The notes below the pieces were generated by a model. That model was not told where the DNA came from. It saw only the letters and a list, made by a program, of their open reading frames with translations, and did not search any database. Positions 23,719 to 31,549 of a DNA stretch of 64,000 bases are shown one piece after another. The position numbers were made by a program, and so were the translations under genes. Origin of the DNA: Streptomyces parvulus (GTDB lineage: Bacteria > Actinomycetota > Actinomycetes > Streptomycetales > Streptomycetaceae). How positions within the stretch are numbered: position 1 is the first letter of the stretch; each line of letters begins with the position of its first letter. The stretch is from positions 367,265 to 431,264 of the forward strand of contig NZ_BMRX01000009.1 of NCBI RefSeq assembly GCF_014648855.1, in the 5' to 3' direction.

Positions 23719-25149
23719 ATGACGCGCATCCGTGTGAGCGTCCTCGGCCCGGCGGGGCTCGAAGTCGACGGCATACCCGTCCGGTTGACGCCCCTGACGA
23801 CACGGCTCCTGGTCCGGCTGGTGGCCGCCGAGGGCGAGGCCGTACCCGTCCGTACCCTGCACCGCGACGTGTGGGCGGTCGACGGCGAGCGGCCGCACCA
23901 GTCGGGCCGGCACCGCAACGAGGTGCAGAAGCGCGTCCTCGAACTGCGCCGCGCCCTCGACCCGGACCACGGCGGTGACGGCGCCCGGGTGCTGCGCACC
24001 GAGCAGCTGCTGGCCGCGCCGGCGCCGGAGACCGCGTACCGGCTGGTGCTGACGCCCGAGCAGCTGGACTGCGCGGAGTTCACCGACCTGGTCAACTCGG
24101 CGCTGCTCGCGGCGCCCGCGTCGGCGGCCGACCGGCTGGCGGCGGCCCTTGCCCTGGTCCGCGGCCGCCCCCTGGCCGAGGCGGGCGGCGAGGACTTCGC
24201 CCGGCCGCTGGTGCGCCGGCTGCTCGCGCTGCACGAGACGGCCCGCCGCCAGCTGATCCGCAGCCGCATGGACCTGGGCCGCCACGACCTCGCCCTGCCG
24301 GTCGCCCAGCAACTGGCCCGGGAGCGGCCGGACGACCAGGACGTCGCCGAGCTGCTGGGCGCGCTGCGGGCCCGGCTGCGCGAGCGGCACGGGCAGGAGC
24401 TGCTGCGCCACACCTTCCCCGGGGCCGGGGACCTGGTGGTGGTGCGCGGCGACCTGTTCGACCAGGAGGACGCCAACCTGGTGGTCGGGTTCACCGACAC
24501 CTTCGACACCGCCACCGAGCGGGACCTGGTGATCAGCCGGGACAGCGTGCAGGGGCAGCTGGTGGACCGGCTGTTCGGCGGCGAGCGCAAGCTCCTCGAC
24601 GACCGGCTCCAGGCCGGGCTGCGGGCGCTCACCCCGCTGCGCACCGAGCGGCCCCGGGACAAACCGCGCGGCCGGCGGGTGCGCTATCCGCTCGGCACCA
24701 CCGTGCCGCTCACGGTGAACGGCCGCCGCGTCTTCGCGGTGGCGTACTCCCGGCTCGGCAACGATCTCGTCGCCCGCTCCGGACCGGCCGACCTGCGGGA
24801 GAGCCTCGCCACCCTCTGGCCGGCCGTCGCCCGGTACGGCATGTTCAAGCCGGTCGCGATCCCGTTGATCGGCTCCGGCCTCGCCCGGATCGTCGAACTC
24901 GACCGCACCCAGCTGCTGTTCATGATCGTCGAGAGTTTCGCCGCGCACTGCCGCCGGGACCCGGCCACCGCCCCGGAACTGCGCGTCGTGATCCGCCCGG
25001 CCGACCTCGAACGCACGGACCTGTCCGCCCTCGGCACCCACCTGCGCACCCGGGCGGCCCACGGCCGCGCCGATGTCGGGGCCGGCACCGGCCCCCCGAG
25101 CACCGGTGCCGGCGCCGGCGACAGCGGTGCGGTCCAAGGCCACCGGTGA
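23719..25149 (+). CDS. SARP-type DNA-binding/BTAD protein fused to a ThsA-type macro domain
   Basis: A 476-residue fusion. Residues 1-110 form an OmpR/SARP-type winged helix ('RIRVSVLGPAGLEVDGIPVR', 'NEVQKRVLELRRALDP'), about 115-225 a BTAD-like helical region ('LDCAEFTDLVNSALL', 'LIRSRMDLGRHDLALPVAQQL'), and about 238-450 a macro domain ('VRGDLFDQEDANLVVGFTDT', 'VISRDSVQGQLVDRLFGGER', 'VFAVAYSRLGNDLVARSG', 'VAIPLIGSGLARIVEL'). The macro part is clearly paralogous to the divergent TM-macro protein. SARPs usually carry ATPase or TPR sensor regions; a macro sensor suggests a transcription factor that responds to ADP-ribose-like signals. ATG 23719 follows GGAGA with 8 nt spacing; GTG 23704 and 23674 are alternatives. 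The last 40 residues are Gly/Ala/Pro-rich. Confidence 0.85.
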   Translation: MTRIRVSVLGPAGLEVDGIPVRLTPLTTRLLVRLVAAEGEAVPVRTLHRDVWAVDGERPHQSGRHRNEVQKRVLELRRALDPDHGGDGARVLRTEQLLAAPAPETAYRLVLTPEQLDCAEFTDLVNSALLAAPASAADRLAAALALVRGRPLAEAGGEDFARPLVRRLLALHETARRQLIRSRMDLGRHDLALPVAQQLARERPDDQDVAELLGALRARLRERHGQELLRHTFPGAGDLVVVRGDLFDQEDANLVVGFTDTFDTATERDLVISRDSVQGQLVDRLFGGERKLLDDRLQAGLRALTPLRTERPRDKPRGRRVRYPLGTTVPLTVNGRRVFAVAYSRLGNDLVARSGPADLRESLATLWPAVARYGMFKPVAIPLIGSGLARIVELDRTQLLFMIVESFAAHCRRDPATAPELRVVIRPADLERTDLSALGTHLRTRAAHGRADVGAGTGPPSTGAGAGDSGAVQGHR

Positions 25150-25248
25150 CGTCGGCATGGGTCCAGCCCACCAGCACGACCGCTTCCGGCACCAGCGACG
25201 ACCCGCTTCCGAACCGCTTCCGACGGGGCGGACTGAGGGGCGGCGGCC

Positions 25249-26700
25249 CTAGCTGCGGCGGCCCTCGCCGTCCGCCGCGTCCCGCCCGGTACCCGCGGCC
25301 GCCGGGGCCACCGTGAAGCCGATCACCGAACCGCCGCCGTCCCGCCGGTACGCGAACGGGGCCCCGCCGTGGGCCAGGGCCACCTCGCGCACGATGGACA
25401 GGCCGAGCCCCGAGCCGGGCCGGGAGCGGGCGTCGGCGGCGCGGTAGAAGCGGTCGAAGACCCGGGCCAGGTCGGCGTCCGAGATGCCGGGGCCGCGGTC
25501 CAGGACCTCCACGCGGATCGGGCCCGGCCGGGCGGGTCCGGCCACGACCACCTCGATGGGCCCGGTGCCGTCGGGGTCGAACTTCGCGGCGTTCTCGACC
25601 AGGTTGGAGAGCGCGCGGGTCAGCATCGCGGGCCGGGCCTCGGCCGTGGTCGCGCCGCAGACGCGCACGCCGATCGCGCGGCCGGTGCGGCGCCGGGCCT
25701 GCACCGCCACGTCCCCGGCCAGCTCGCCGAGGTCGACGGGTTGCGGGGGCTCGCCCGCGAACTGGCCGGCCGCCAGCTCGACCAGCTCGTTGACCAGGTC
25801 GGTCAGCTCACGGGCCTCCTGCCCGAGGTCGGCGACGAGTTCCCCGCGGGCCGCGGGCGGCAGCTCGTCGATGCGGCGCAGCAGGGAGATGTTGGTCCGC
25901 AGCGAGGTCAGCGGCGTCCGCAGCTCGTGCCCGGCGTCCTGGACCAGGCGCCGCTGGTCCTCCTCCGACTGGGCGAGCCGGCCCAGCATGAGGTCGAAGG
26001 CGCGGCCGAGGCGCCCCACCTCGTCGGGGCCGGTGACCGGGACCTGGACGCCGAGCCTGCGGGTGCGGGCGACGTTCTCGGCGGCGGAGGTGAGGACCAC
26101 CAGGCGCCGGGTGATGCGCCGGGCCAGCCACCAGCCGAACAGGCCCGCGGCGAGCACCACCGCCGCCATCAGGAGCAGCGTCCGGCGCTGGAGGGCGCGC
26201 AGCAGGTCCTCGGTGTCGCTGAACTCCTGCGCCACCTGCACCGCGCCCCGGCCGCCGCCGAGGGAGACGGTCGCCACCCGGAAGACGTCGGTGCCGACGT
26301 CGACGTCGTCGTGCTGGACCACCCGCCCGGCCTCGGCGGCGCCGGCGGTGTCCCGGTCGGAGGCGGTCACCGGCAGCCGCGGTCCGGCCGGGTCGAGGAT
26401 CCCGCCGTCCGGCCCGAGGACCTGTACGTCGGTGCGGGCCGGGCGCACGATGTCGTGGCCCGGCGCGGAGGAGGAGAAGTCGCCCGGGGACAGCCGCTGC
26501 CTGCGCACCTCGGCGCGCAGCTCGCCCGCCGCCTGCTCGAAGACGGACTCCTGGTCGACCCGGACCAGCCGCGCGGCCGCGTTGTAGGAGAGCCCGCCGA
26601 CGAGGACCGTGACGACCGCGGTGATCGTCGCGAAGGACACCGCGAACGTCGTCCGCAGCGACAGCAGCCGGGGCCGGCGCCCGAGCGGGGAGGGGCCCAC
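25249..26700 (-). CDS. Sensor histidine kinase
   Basis: A 483-residue membrane kinase: TM1 (about residues 16-38), extracytoplasmic sensor (about 40-165), TM2 (about 170-192), HAMP (about 193-245), HisKA with the phospho-acceptor in 'DAGHELRTPLTSLRTNISLL' (about 255), and HATPase_c ('NLVENAAKFDPDGTG', 'DRGPGISDADLARVFDRFYR', 'GSGLGLSIV'). GTG 26700 abuts the response regulator stop with no gap, so it is co-translated with its partner. The input signal is not evident. Confidence 0.94.
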   Translation of the reverse strand: MGPSPLGRRPRLLSLRTTFAVSFATITAVVTVLVGGLSYNAAARLVRVDQESVFEQAAGELRAEVRRQRLSPGDFSSSAPGHDIVRPARTDVQVLGPDGGILDPAGPRLPVTASDRDTAGAAEAGRVVQHDDVDVGTDVFRVATVSLGGGRGAVQVAQEFSDTEDLLRALQRRTLLLMAAVVLAAGLFGWWLARRITRRLVVLTSAAENVARTRRLGVQVPVTGPDEVGRLGRAFDLMLGRLAQSEEDQRRLVQDAGHELRTPLTSLRTNISLLRRIDELPPAARGELVADLGQEARELTDLVNELVELAAGQFAGEPPQPVDLGELAGDVAVQARRRTGRAIGVRVCGATTAEARPAMLTRALSNLVENAAKFDPDGTGPIEVVVAGPARPGPIRVEVLDRGPGISDADLARVFDRFYRAADARSRPGSGLGLSIVREVALAHGGAPFAYRRDGGGSVIGFTVAPAAAGTGRDAADGEGRRS

Positions 26701-27441
26701 TCAGTCCGCCCGCAGCACGTAACCCACGCCGCGCACGGTCTGGATCAGCTGCGGGGCGCCCGGCTGGTCGAGTTTGCGGCGCAGGTAGCCGACGTAGACG
26801 GCGAGGTTCTTGGAGCCGGGGCCGAAGTCGTAGCCCCAGATGCGGTCGTAGATCGTGGAGTGGTCGAGCACGGTGCCCGCGTTGCGGACCAGCAGTTCGA
26901 GGAGTTCGAACTCGGTGCGGGTCAGTTCCAGCTCGCGTCCGTCGCGCCAGGCTCGGCGGGCCCTCGGGTCCATGCGCAGCCCGGCGGCCTGCGGGTACCG
27001 GTCGTCCGGCGCGTCCTCGGGCGGCGCGGCCCGGTCGTCGGCGGCGGCCTCCGCGCGCTCGGCGGGGTCCGTGCGGTCCGTGCGGCGCAGCAGGGCGCGC
27101 AGGCGGGCGAAGACCTCCTCGACGTCGAAGGGCTTCACCACGTAGTCGTCGGCGCCCGCGTCCAGGCCCGCGATCCGGTCCGCGGTCTCCACCAGCGCGG
27201 TCAGCATCAGGATCGGGGTGGCGTCGCCCTCGGCGCGCAGCTCGCGGCAGACCTGGAGGCCGTCGACGCCCGGCATCATCACGTCCAGCACCAGGACGTC
27301 GGGCCGGCCGCGGTGGGCCTCGGCCAGCGCCTCGGCGCCGTCGGCGACCGCGGTGACCCGGTACCCCTCCAGGGTGAGGGCACGCTCCAGGGCGTGCCGG
27401 ATCGCGCGGTCGTCTTCGGCGAGCAGAACAGTCCGGGGCAC
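26701..27441 (-). CDS. OmpR/PhoB-type response regulator
   Basis: A 246-residue regulator from GTG 27441. The receiver domain has 'VLLAEDDRAIRHAL', phospho-acceptor Asp in 'VLVLDVMMPGVDGLQ' and Lys in 'DDYVVKPFDVEEVFARLRAL'. A charged linker (about 118-145) leads to a winged helix ('LELTRTEFELLELLVRNAG', 'VYVGYLRRKLDQ', 'TVRGVGYVLRAD'). It is the first gene of the pair with the kinase at 25249. A longer in-frame GTG at 27495 would add 18 Arg-rich residues and is less likely. Confidence 0.93.
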   Translation of the reverse strand: MPRTVLLAEDDRAIRHALERALTLEGYRVTAVADGAEALAEAHRGRPDVLVLDVMMPGVDGLQVCRELRAEGDATPILMLTALVETADRIAGLDAGADDYVVKPFDVEEVFARLRALLRRTDRTDPAERAEAAADDRAAPPEDAPDDRYPQAAGLRMDPRARRAWRDGRELELTRTEFELLELLVRNAGTVLDHSTIYDRIWGYDFGPGSKNLAVYVGYLRRKLDQPGAPQLIQTVRGVGYVLRAD

Positions 27442-27502
27442 CCGTCCAGTCTGCCAAGGCCGCCGGCGGCACGGTCCGACGGCCCGGACCCTCACCGGGA
27501 AC

Positions 27503-28114
27503 TCACCCGGCGGGCCGCAGCGCGGCGAGGCGCTGCTCGAAGGGCACGACCTCCTCGAAGGAGTCGCGGCGGGGCCGCGGGCGGTCCGCCCCGGACAGGC
27601 CCGTCATGAGCGCCGCCAGCTCCCCCGCGGCCCGCTCGGTGCGGCCGTCGAGGCCTTCGGCACCCCAGTCCTCGGAGGCGGCGTAGACGCCGGTGGGGAC
27701 GACCACGGCCTTCAGATAGGCGAACAGCGGACGCAGGGCGTGGTCGAGGACCAGCGAGTGCCGGGCCGTGCCGCCGGTCGCGCCGATCAGCACCGGCTTG
27801 CCGGCCAGGGCGTCCTCGTCGGTGACGCTCAGCGCGTCGAAGAACGACTTGAACAGCCCGCTGTACGACGCCGAGAACACCGGCGTGACCGCGATCACGC
27901 CGTCGGCCTCGGCGACCGCGGCGAACGCGTCGGCCAGCGGTGGCGGCGGGAAGCCGTTGGTGAAGGTGTGCGCGATCTCCACGGCGAGGTCGCGCAGCTC
28001 GATCACCCGGACCTCCGCCGCCGTCCGCCCGGCGGTGCCGACGGCCAGCCGGTCGGCCAGCAGCCGGGTGGACGACGGGACGCTCAGTCCCGCCGAGACG
28101 ACGACGAGCCTCAT
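27503..28114 (-). CDS. NADPH-dependent FMN reductase
   Basis: A 203-residue flavodoxin-like flavin reductase: 'VVVSAGLSVPSSTRLLADRL' binding loop, 'ADGVIAVTPVFSASYSGLFK' and 'KPVLIGATGGTARHSLVLDH'. It would supply reduced flavin to the LLM oxidoreductase whose stop codon it overlaps (ATGA at 28111-28114). Together they form a two-component flavin-dependent monooxygenase. No substrate can be assigned. Confidence 0.93.
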   Translation of the reverse strand: MRLVVVSAGLSVPSSTRLLADRLAVGTAGRTAAEVRVIELRDLAVEIAHTFTNGFPPPPLADAFAAVAEADGVIAVTPVFSASYSGLFKSFFDALSVTDEDALAGKPVLIGATGGTARHSLVLDHALRPLFAYLKAVVVPTGVYAASEDWGAEGLDGRTERAAGELAALMTGLSGADRPRPRRDSFEEVVPFEQRLAALRPAG

Positions 28115-29238
28115 GCCCGTACTCCTTCCTCGCGAACGTCCTCGCGAACGTCCTCGCGAACGTCCTTGCGCGCGCCCGCCAGCAGGGACGCGTGGGTCGG
28201 GGCGTCCGGCACGCCGGCCGGGCGGTCCTTGGCGAACTCCTTCCGCAGCACCGGCACGACCTCCTCGCCGAGCAGGTCGAGCTGCTCCAGGACGGTCTTC
28301 AGGGGCAGGCCGGCGTGGTCCATCAGGAACAGCTGGCGCTGGTAGTCGCCGGCGTAGTCGCGGAAGGCGAGGGTCTTCTCGATCACCTGCTGCGGCGAGC
28401 CGACGGTCAGCGGCGTCTGCTCGGTGAACTCCTCCAGGGAGGGGCCGTGCCCATAGACGGGCGCGACGTCGAAGTACGGCCGGAACTCGCGCACCGCGTC
28501 CTGGCTGTTCCTCCGCATGAACACCTGGCCGCCGAGGCCGACGATCGCCTGCTCGGGGGTGCCGTGCCCGTAGTGCGCGTACCGCTGCCGGTACAGCTCG
28601 ACCATCCGCTTGGTGTGGTCGGCGGGCCAGAAGATGTTGTTGTGGAAGAAGCCGTCGCCGTAGTACGCGGCCTGCTCGGCGATCTCCGGGGAGCGGATGG
28701 AGCCGTGCCAGACGAAGGGGGCGACGCCGTCCAGCGGCCGGGGCGTCGAGGTGAAGCCCTGGAGCGGGGTACGGAACCGGCCCTCCCAGTCCACACCCTC
28801 CTCGCGCCACAGGCGGTGCAGCAGGGCGTAGTTCTCGACGGCGAGGTTGATGCCCTGGCGGATGTCCTTGCCGAACCAGGGATAGACGGGCCCGGTGTTG
28901 CCGCGGCCCATCATCACGTCCACCCGGCCGTCGGCCAGGTGCTGGAGCATCGCGAAGTCCTCGGCGATCTTCACCGGGTCGTTGGTGGTGATGAGCGTGG
29001 TGGAGGTGGACAGGACCAGCCGCTCGGTGCGGGCGGCGATGTAGCCGAGCATGGTCGTCGGCGACGAGGGGACGAACGGCGGGTTGTGGTGCTCGCCGGT
29101 CGCGAACACGTCGAGCCCGACCTCCTCGGCCTTCAGCGCGATGGCGACCATGGCCTTGATCCGCTCGCGCTCGGTCGGCGTACGGCCCGTGGTCGGGTCG
29201 GGCGTGACGTCGCCGACGCTGAAAATGCCGAACTGCAT
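28111..29238 (-). CDS. LLM-class flavin-dependent oxidoreductase
   Basis: A 375-residue luciferase-like monooxygenase with TIM-barrel landmarks 'VFATGEHHNPPFVPSSPTTM', 'TTNDPVKIAEDFAMLQHLAD' and 'RVDVMMGRGNTGPVYPWFG'. It is first in an operon with the flavin reductase. The C-terminus ends in 'DVREDVREDVREEG', coded by a 12-bp tandem repeat. GGAGGT lies 10 nt before ATG 29238. A palindrome over the likely transcription start suggests repression by a local regulator not encoded next to it. Confidence 0.93.
   Translation of the reverse strand: MQFGIFSVGDVTPDPTTGRTPTERERIKAMVAIALKAEEVGLDVFATGEHHNPPFVPSSPTTMLGYIAARTERLVLSTSTTLITTNDPVKIAEDFAMLQHLADGRVDVMMGRGNTGPVYPWFGKDIRQGINLAVENYALLHRLWREEGVDWEGRFRTPLQGFTSTPRPLDGVAPFVWHGSIRSPEIAEQAAYYGDGFFHNNIFWPADHTKRMVELYRQRYAHYGHGTPEQAIVGLGGQVFMRRNSQDAVREFRPYFDVAPVYGHGPSLEEFTEQTPLTVGSPQQVIEKTLAFRDYAGDYQRQLFLMDHAGLPLKTVLEQLDLLGEEVVPVLRKEFAKDRPAGVPDAPTHASLLAGARKDVREDVREDVREEGVRA
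28129..28164. repeat. 12-bp tandem repeat at the 3' end of the LLM gene
   Basis: Three exact copies of CTCGCGAACGTC, followed by a degenerate one. They encode the DVRE repeats in the C-terminal tail; unit length keeps frame. Confidence 0.9.
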
Positions 29239-29258
29239 GGTCGCTCAACCTCCGGTTT

Positions 29259-29277
29259 GTTGACGCTTCAACTATAC
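29259..29277 (-). promoter_or_regulatory. Promoter -10 and operator for the LLM/FMN reductase operon
   Basis: On the minus strand TATAGT (29272-29277) is a good -10. Directly downstream lies the palindrome GTTGA-N4-TCAAC (29259-29272), placed over the expected transcription start, then GGAGGT and ATG 29238. No clear -35 is seen. The layout indicates a repressor site; the regulator is unknown. Confidence 0.55.
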
Positions 29278-29352
29278 CGGTGAACGGACGACCCCCCGCC
29301 CTTATTCCACGGCGGCCCAAGCCGGGGAACGTGACCGTGCGAAGCTGCCCAC

Positions 29353-29691
29353 ATGCTCGTCCTGCGCTCCGCCGCCCTCTTCGCCGTCGCCGCCCTCTTC
29401 GAGATCGGGGGCGCCTGGCTGGTCTGGCAGGGGGTGCGCGAGCAGCGCGGCTGGCTCTGGGCGGCCGGCGGCGTCCTGGCGCTCGGCGCCTACGGCTTCG
29501 TCGCCACCTTCCAGCCCGACGCCCACTTCGGCCGCATCCTCGCCGCGTACGGCGGGATCTTCGTGGCCGGCTCGATCCTGTGGGGCATGGCGGCCGACGG
29601 CTACCGGCCCGACCGCTGGGACGTCACGGGGGCGCTGGTCTGCCTCGCCGGGATGGCCGTGATCATGTGGGCACCCCGCAACGGGGGCTGA
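29353..29691 (+). CDS. YnfA/UPF0060-family small membrane protein
   Basis: A 112-residue protein with four TM segments and the family hallmarks 'LFAVAALFEIGGAWLVWQGV', 'YGFVATFQPDAHFGRILAAY' and 'DVTGALVCLAGMAVIMWAP'. The family is related to small multidrug resistance transporters; substrate unknown. It is followed 45 nt later by the SDR gene. Confidence 0.92.
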   Translation: MLVLRSAALFAVAALFEIGGAWLVWQGVREQRGWLWAAGGVLALGAYGFVATFQPDAHFGRILAAYGGIFVAGSILWGMAADGYRPDRWDVTGALVCLAGMAVIMWAPRNGG

Positions 29692-29735
29692 CTACCCTGG
29701 ACCGCGACGTCCCGCACCTCACCAAGGAGCAGCCC

Positions 29736-30515
29736 ATGGCCACCGCAGCCGCCCCGTCCGCCGCCTCCCGCATCGCCGTCGTGACCGGTGCGAGCAGCGG
29801 CATCGGCGCCGCCACGGCCCGGCAGCTCGCCGCGGCCGGGTACCGGGTCGTCCTCACGGCCCGCCGCAAGGACCGCATCGAGGCGCTGGCGGAGGAGATC
29901 GAGGCGGCCGGCCACCAGGCGACGGCCTACCCCCTCGACGTCACCGACCGCGAGGCCGTCGACGAGTTCGCCACCGCCTTCAAGACGATCGGCGTCCTGG
30001 TCAACAACGCCGGCGGCGCGCTCGGCGCCGACCCGGTGGCCACCGGCGACCCGGAGGACTGGCGCCGGATGTACGAGACGAACGTCCTCGGCACCCTGAA
30101 CCTCACCCAGGCCCTGCTCCCCAAGCTGGAGGCGAGCGGCGACGGCACGGTGGTCGTCGTCTCCTCCACCGCGGGCTTCGCCACCTACGAGGGCGGCGCG
30201 GGCTACGTCGCCGCCAAGCACGCCGAGCACGTCCTGGCCGAGACACTGCGCCTGGAGATCGTCGGCCGCCCGGTCCGGGTCGTCGAGATCGCGCCCGGCA
30301 TGGTCAAGACCGACGAGTTCGCCCTCACCCGCTTCTCCGGCGACGAGGACAAGGCGGCCAAGGTCTACCAGGGCGTCGCCGCCCCCCTGACCGCCGACGA
30401 CGTCGCCGACACCATCACCTGGGCGATCACCCGCCCCGCCCACGTCAACATCGACCTCCTGGTGGTCCGCCCCCGCGCCCAGGCGTCGAACACGAAGGTG
30501 CACCGGGAAGGCTGA
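29736..30515 (+). CDS. SDR-family NAD(P)-dependent oxidoreductase
   Basis: A 259-residue classical short-chain dehydrogenase. Cofactor motif 'VVTGASSGIGAATARQL', 'LVNNAGGALG', and active-site residues S in 'VVVSSTAGF' with 'YVAAK' (YxxxK). AAGGAG at 29724-29729 precedes ATG 29736. The basic residues after the Rossmann strand ('TARRKDR') suggest NADP(H). It resembles YdfG-type 3-hydroxy acid/serine dehydrogenases. Confidence 0.93.
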   Translation: MATAAAPSAASRIAVVTGASSGIGAATARQLAAAGYRVVLTARRKDRIEALAEEIEAAGHQATAYPLDVTDREAVDEFATAFKTIGVLVNNAGGALGADPVATGDPEDWRRMYETNVLGTLNLTQALLPKLEASGDGTVVVVSSTAGFATYEGGAGYVAAKHAEHVLAETLRLEIVGRPVRVVEIAPGMVKTDEFALTRFSGDEDKAAKVYQGVAAPLTADDVADTITWAITRPAHVNIDLLVVRPRAQASNTKVHREG

Positions 30516-30520
30516 CACCG

Positions 30521-30533
30521 GTGAGTAACTCAC
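30521..30533. promoter_or_regulatory. 13-bp perfect palindrome
   Basis: GTGAGT-A-ACTCAC lies 6 bp after the SDR stop and upstream of the structured RNA at 30569. It could be an operator or a small hairpin; nothing else identifies it. Confidence 0.4.
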
Positions 30534-30568
30534 AGGAGTGAAGCGATTCCGATTGCACGAACGGCTCT

Positions 30569-30707
30569 TGAACTGGCGATCTAGGCTCGCGCCACAACAT
30601 CCAACGTGACGGTCCTCGGCCGGGATACCGGTCCCGACCGAGAACCTGACCAACCCGGAAGTAGGGCTTCCCGGTGGCTGAACGCGAGCCTAGCGGTCAT
30701 CAGTTCA
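30569..30707 (+). ncRNA. Candidate structured RNA at the start of the LAGLIDADG gene
   Basis: By eye the region folds as a three-way junction. The closing helix is TGAACTG (30569-30575) with CAGTTCA (30701-30707), then an internal loop, then the 11-bp perfect helix 30581-30591 with 30683-30693 (CTAGGCTCGCG and complement). Inside are a hairpin at 30611-30646 (GGT/ACC, CTCGG/CCGAG, CGGGA/TCCCG, loop TACCGG) and a hairpin at 30655-30674 (CCGGAAG with CTTCCCGG, one bulged C). The 3' side covers both possible start codons. It could be a leader controlling translation or the remnant of an intron-like element. No family is recognised. Confidence 0.5.
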
Positions 30708-31507
30708 TGGACCTGAGGGTCCCCGAGTACGCGTACATGTTCGGATTCCTGCAAGCCGACGGACACCTCTCTCAAAGTGCGGGCCAGAAAGGTCGCTTGA
30801 CCACCGAGATCAGCGTGCGGGACGTCGATCTTCTCCGCCAGTTCCAGAAGCTCACGCCGTTCTACAGCAGCGTCACTGAGCGCATCCGGTCCACCAACTT
30901 CGCCGGGACTTCTCACACGGCGGTGTGGTCGCTGTACTCACTGGAAGCCAGGACGCTACTCAACAAGCTCGGCCTGCCGTACGGCCGCAAATCACAGTCC
31001 ATCTCGCCGCCCCGCGGCGAGTTCGCGAGCCGTGACTACCTCCGAGGCGTTGTCGACGCCGACGGGTCGGTGGGTTACACCGGAAAGGGCTTCCCCTTCG
31101 TCTCCCTCACCACGGCCAGCACCGCCATCGGCCACTACCTCTGCGACTACGGCAAGCAGGTGGCCGGCGTACAGCGCACGATCAAGCGCAACGGACGAGA
31201 CGGCATCTACAACGTCCTCTACGCCATGGAGGCGGCCCAGCGTCTGGCAGCGGACCTGTACTACCCCGGCTGCCTTTCCCTGAAGCGCAAGCACGCTGCC
31301 GCTGACTCACTCGCCGCGTGGGTGCGGCCCGCCCGGATGAGGTCCGCTCACACCCGACGACGTTGGACCGCGACGGAAGACCGGATCCTGTTGAAGCTCA
31401 ACAGCCCGACGGGGGCCGCGGAAGCCCTCGGCAGGACTCCGCAGAGCTGCAACCTCCGCATGTGGCGCCTCCGCTCCGGACAAGTGCCACTACCCAGCGA
31501 ACAGTGA
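30674..31507 (+). CDS. Free-standing LAGLIDADG endonuclease-like protein
   Basis: A 277-residue protein with two LAGLIDADG-type helices, 'MFGFLQADGHLSQ' and 'YLRGVVDADGSVGYTG', the normal number for a monomeric homing endonuclease. The C-terminus has a Myb/SANT-like helix set ('RRWTATEDRILLKLNSPTG', 'AEALGRTPQSCNLRMWRLR') fit for DNA or RNA binding. Two starts are possible: GTG 30674 (AGGG 7 nt upstream) or ATG 30707 (266 residues). It is not inside an intein or an obvious intron, and is convergent with rtcB across a terminator. Codon use is less GC-rich than its neighbours, hinting at transfer. Confidence 0.82.
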   Translation: MAEREPSGHQFMDLRVPEYAYMFGFLQADGHLSQSAGQKGRLTTEISVRDVDLLRQFQKLTPFYSSVTERIRSTNFAGTSHTAVWSLYSLEARTLLNKLGLPYGRKSQSISPPRGEFASRDYLRGVVDADGSVGYTGKGFPFVSLTTASTAIGHYLCDYGKQVAGVQRTIKRNGRDGIYNVLYAMEAAQRLAADLYYPGCLSLKRKHAAADSLAAWVRPARMRSAHTRRRWTATEDRILLKLNSPTGAAEALGRTPQSCNLRMWRLRSGQVPLPSEQ

Positions 31508-31518
31508 CCGGCTGACCG

Positions 31519-31543
31519 GGGCCCCTGGTTGGTCCGGGGGCCC
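31519..31543. terminator. Bidirectional hairpin terminator
   Basis: GGGCCCC (31519-31525) pairs with GGGGCCC (31537-31543) around an 11-nt loop, between the convergent LAGLIDADG and rtcB genes. Confidence 0.75.
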
Positions 31544-31549
31544 TCCACC

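Noticed and set aside
27442..27495. Longer response-regulator start at 27495
   Set aside because: It would add Arg-rich residues ahead of the canonical receiver start; GTG 27441 places the receiver directly at the N-terminus.
28129..28164. CRISPR-like array
   Set aside because: Units are 12 bp and directly adjacent with no spacers, and lie inside a coding sequence. No cas genes are present.
30569..30707. A tRNA or known group I intron at the structured RNA
   Set aside because: The outer helix is 7 bp, but there is no T-loop, anticodon arm or CCA-type end, and the length is too great. No group I core elements could be placed by eye.
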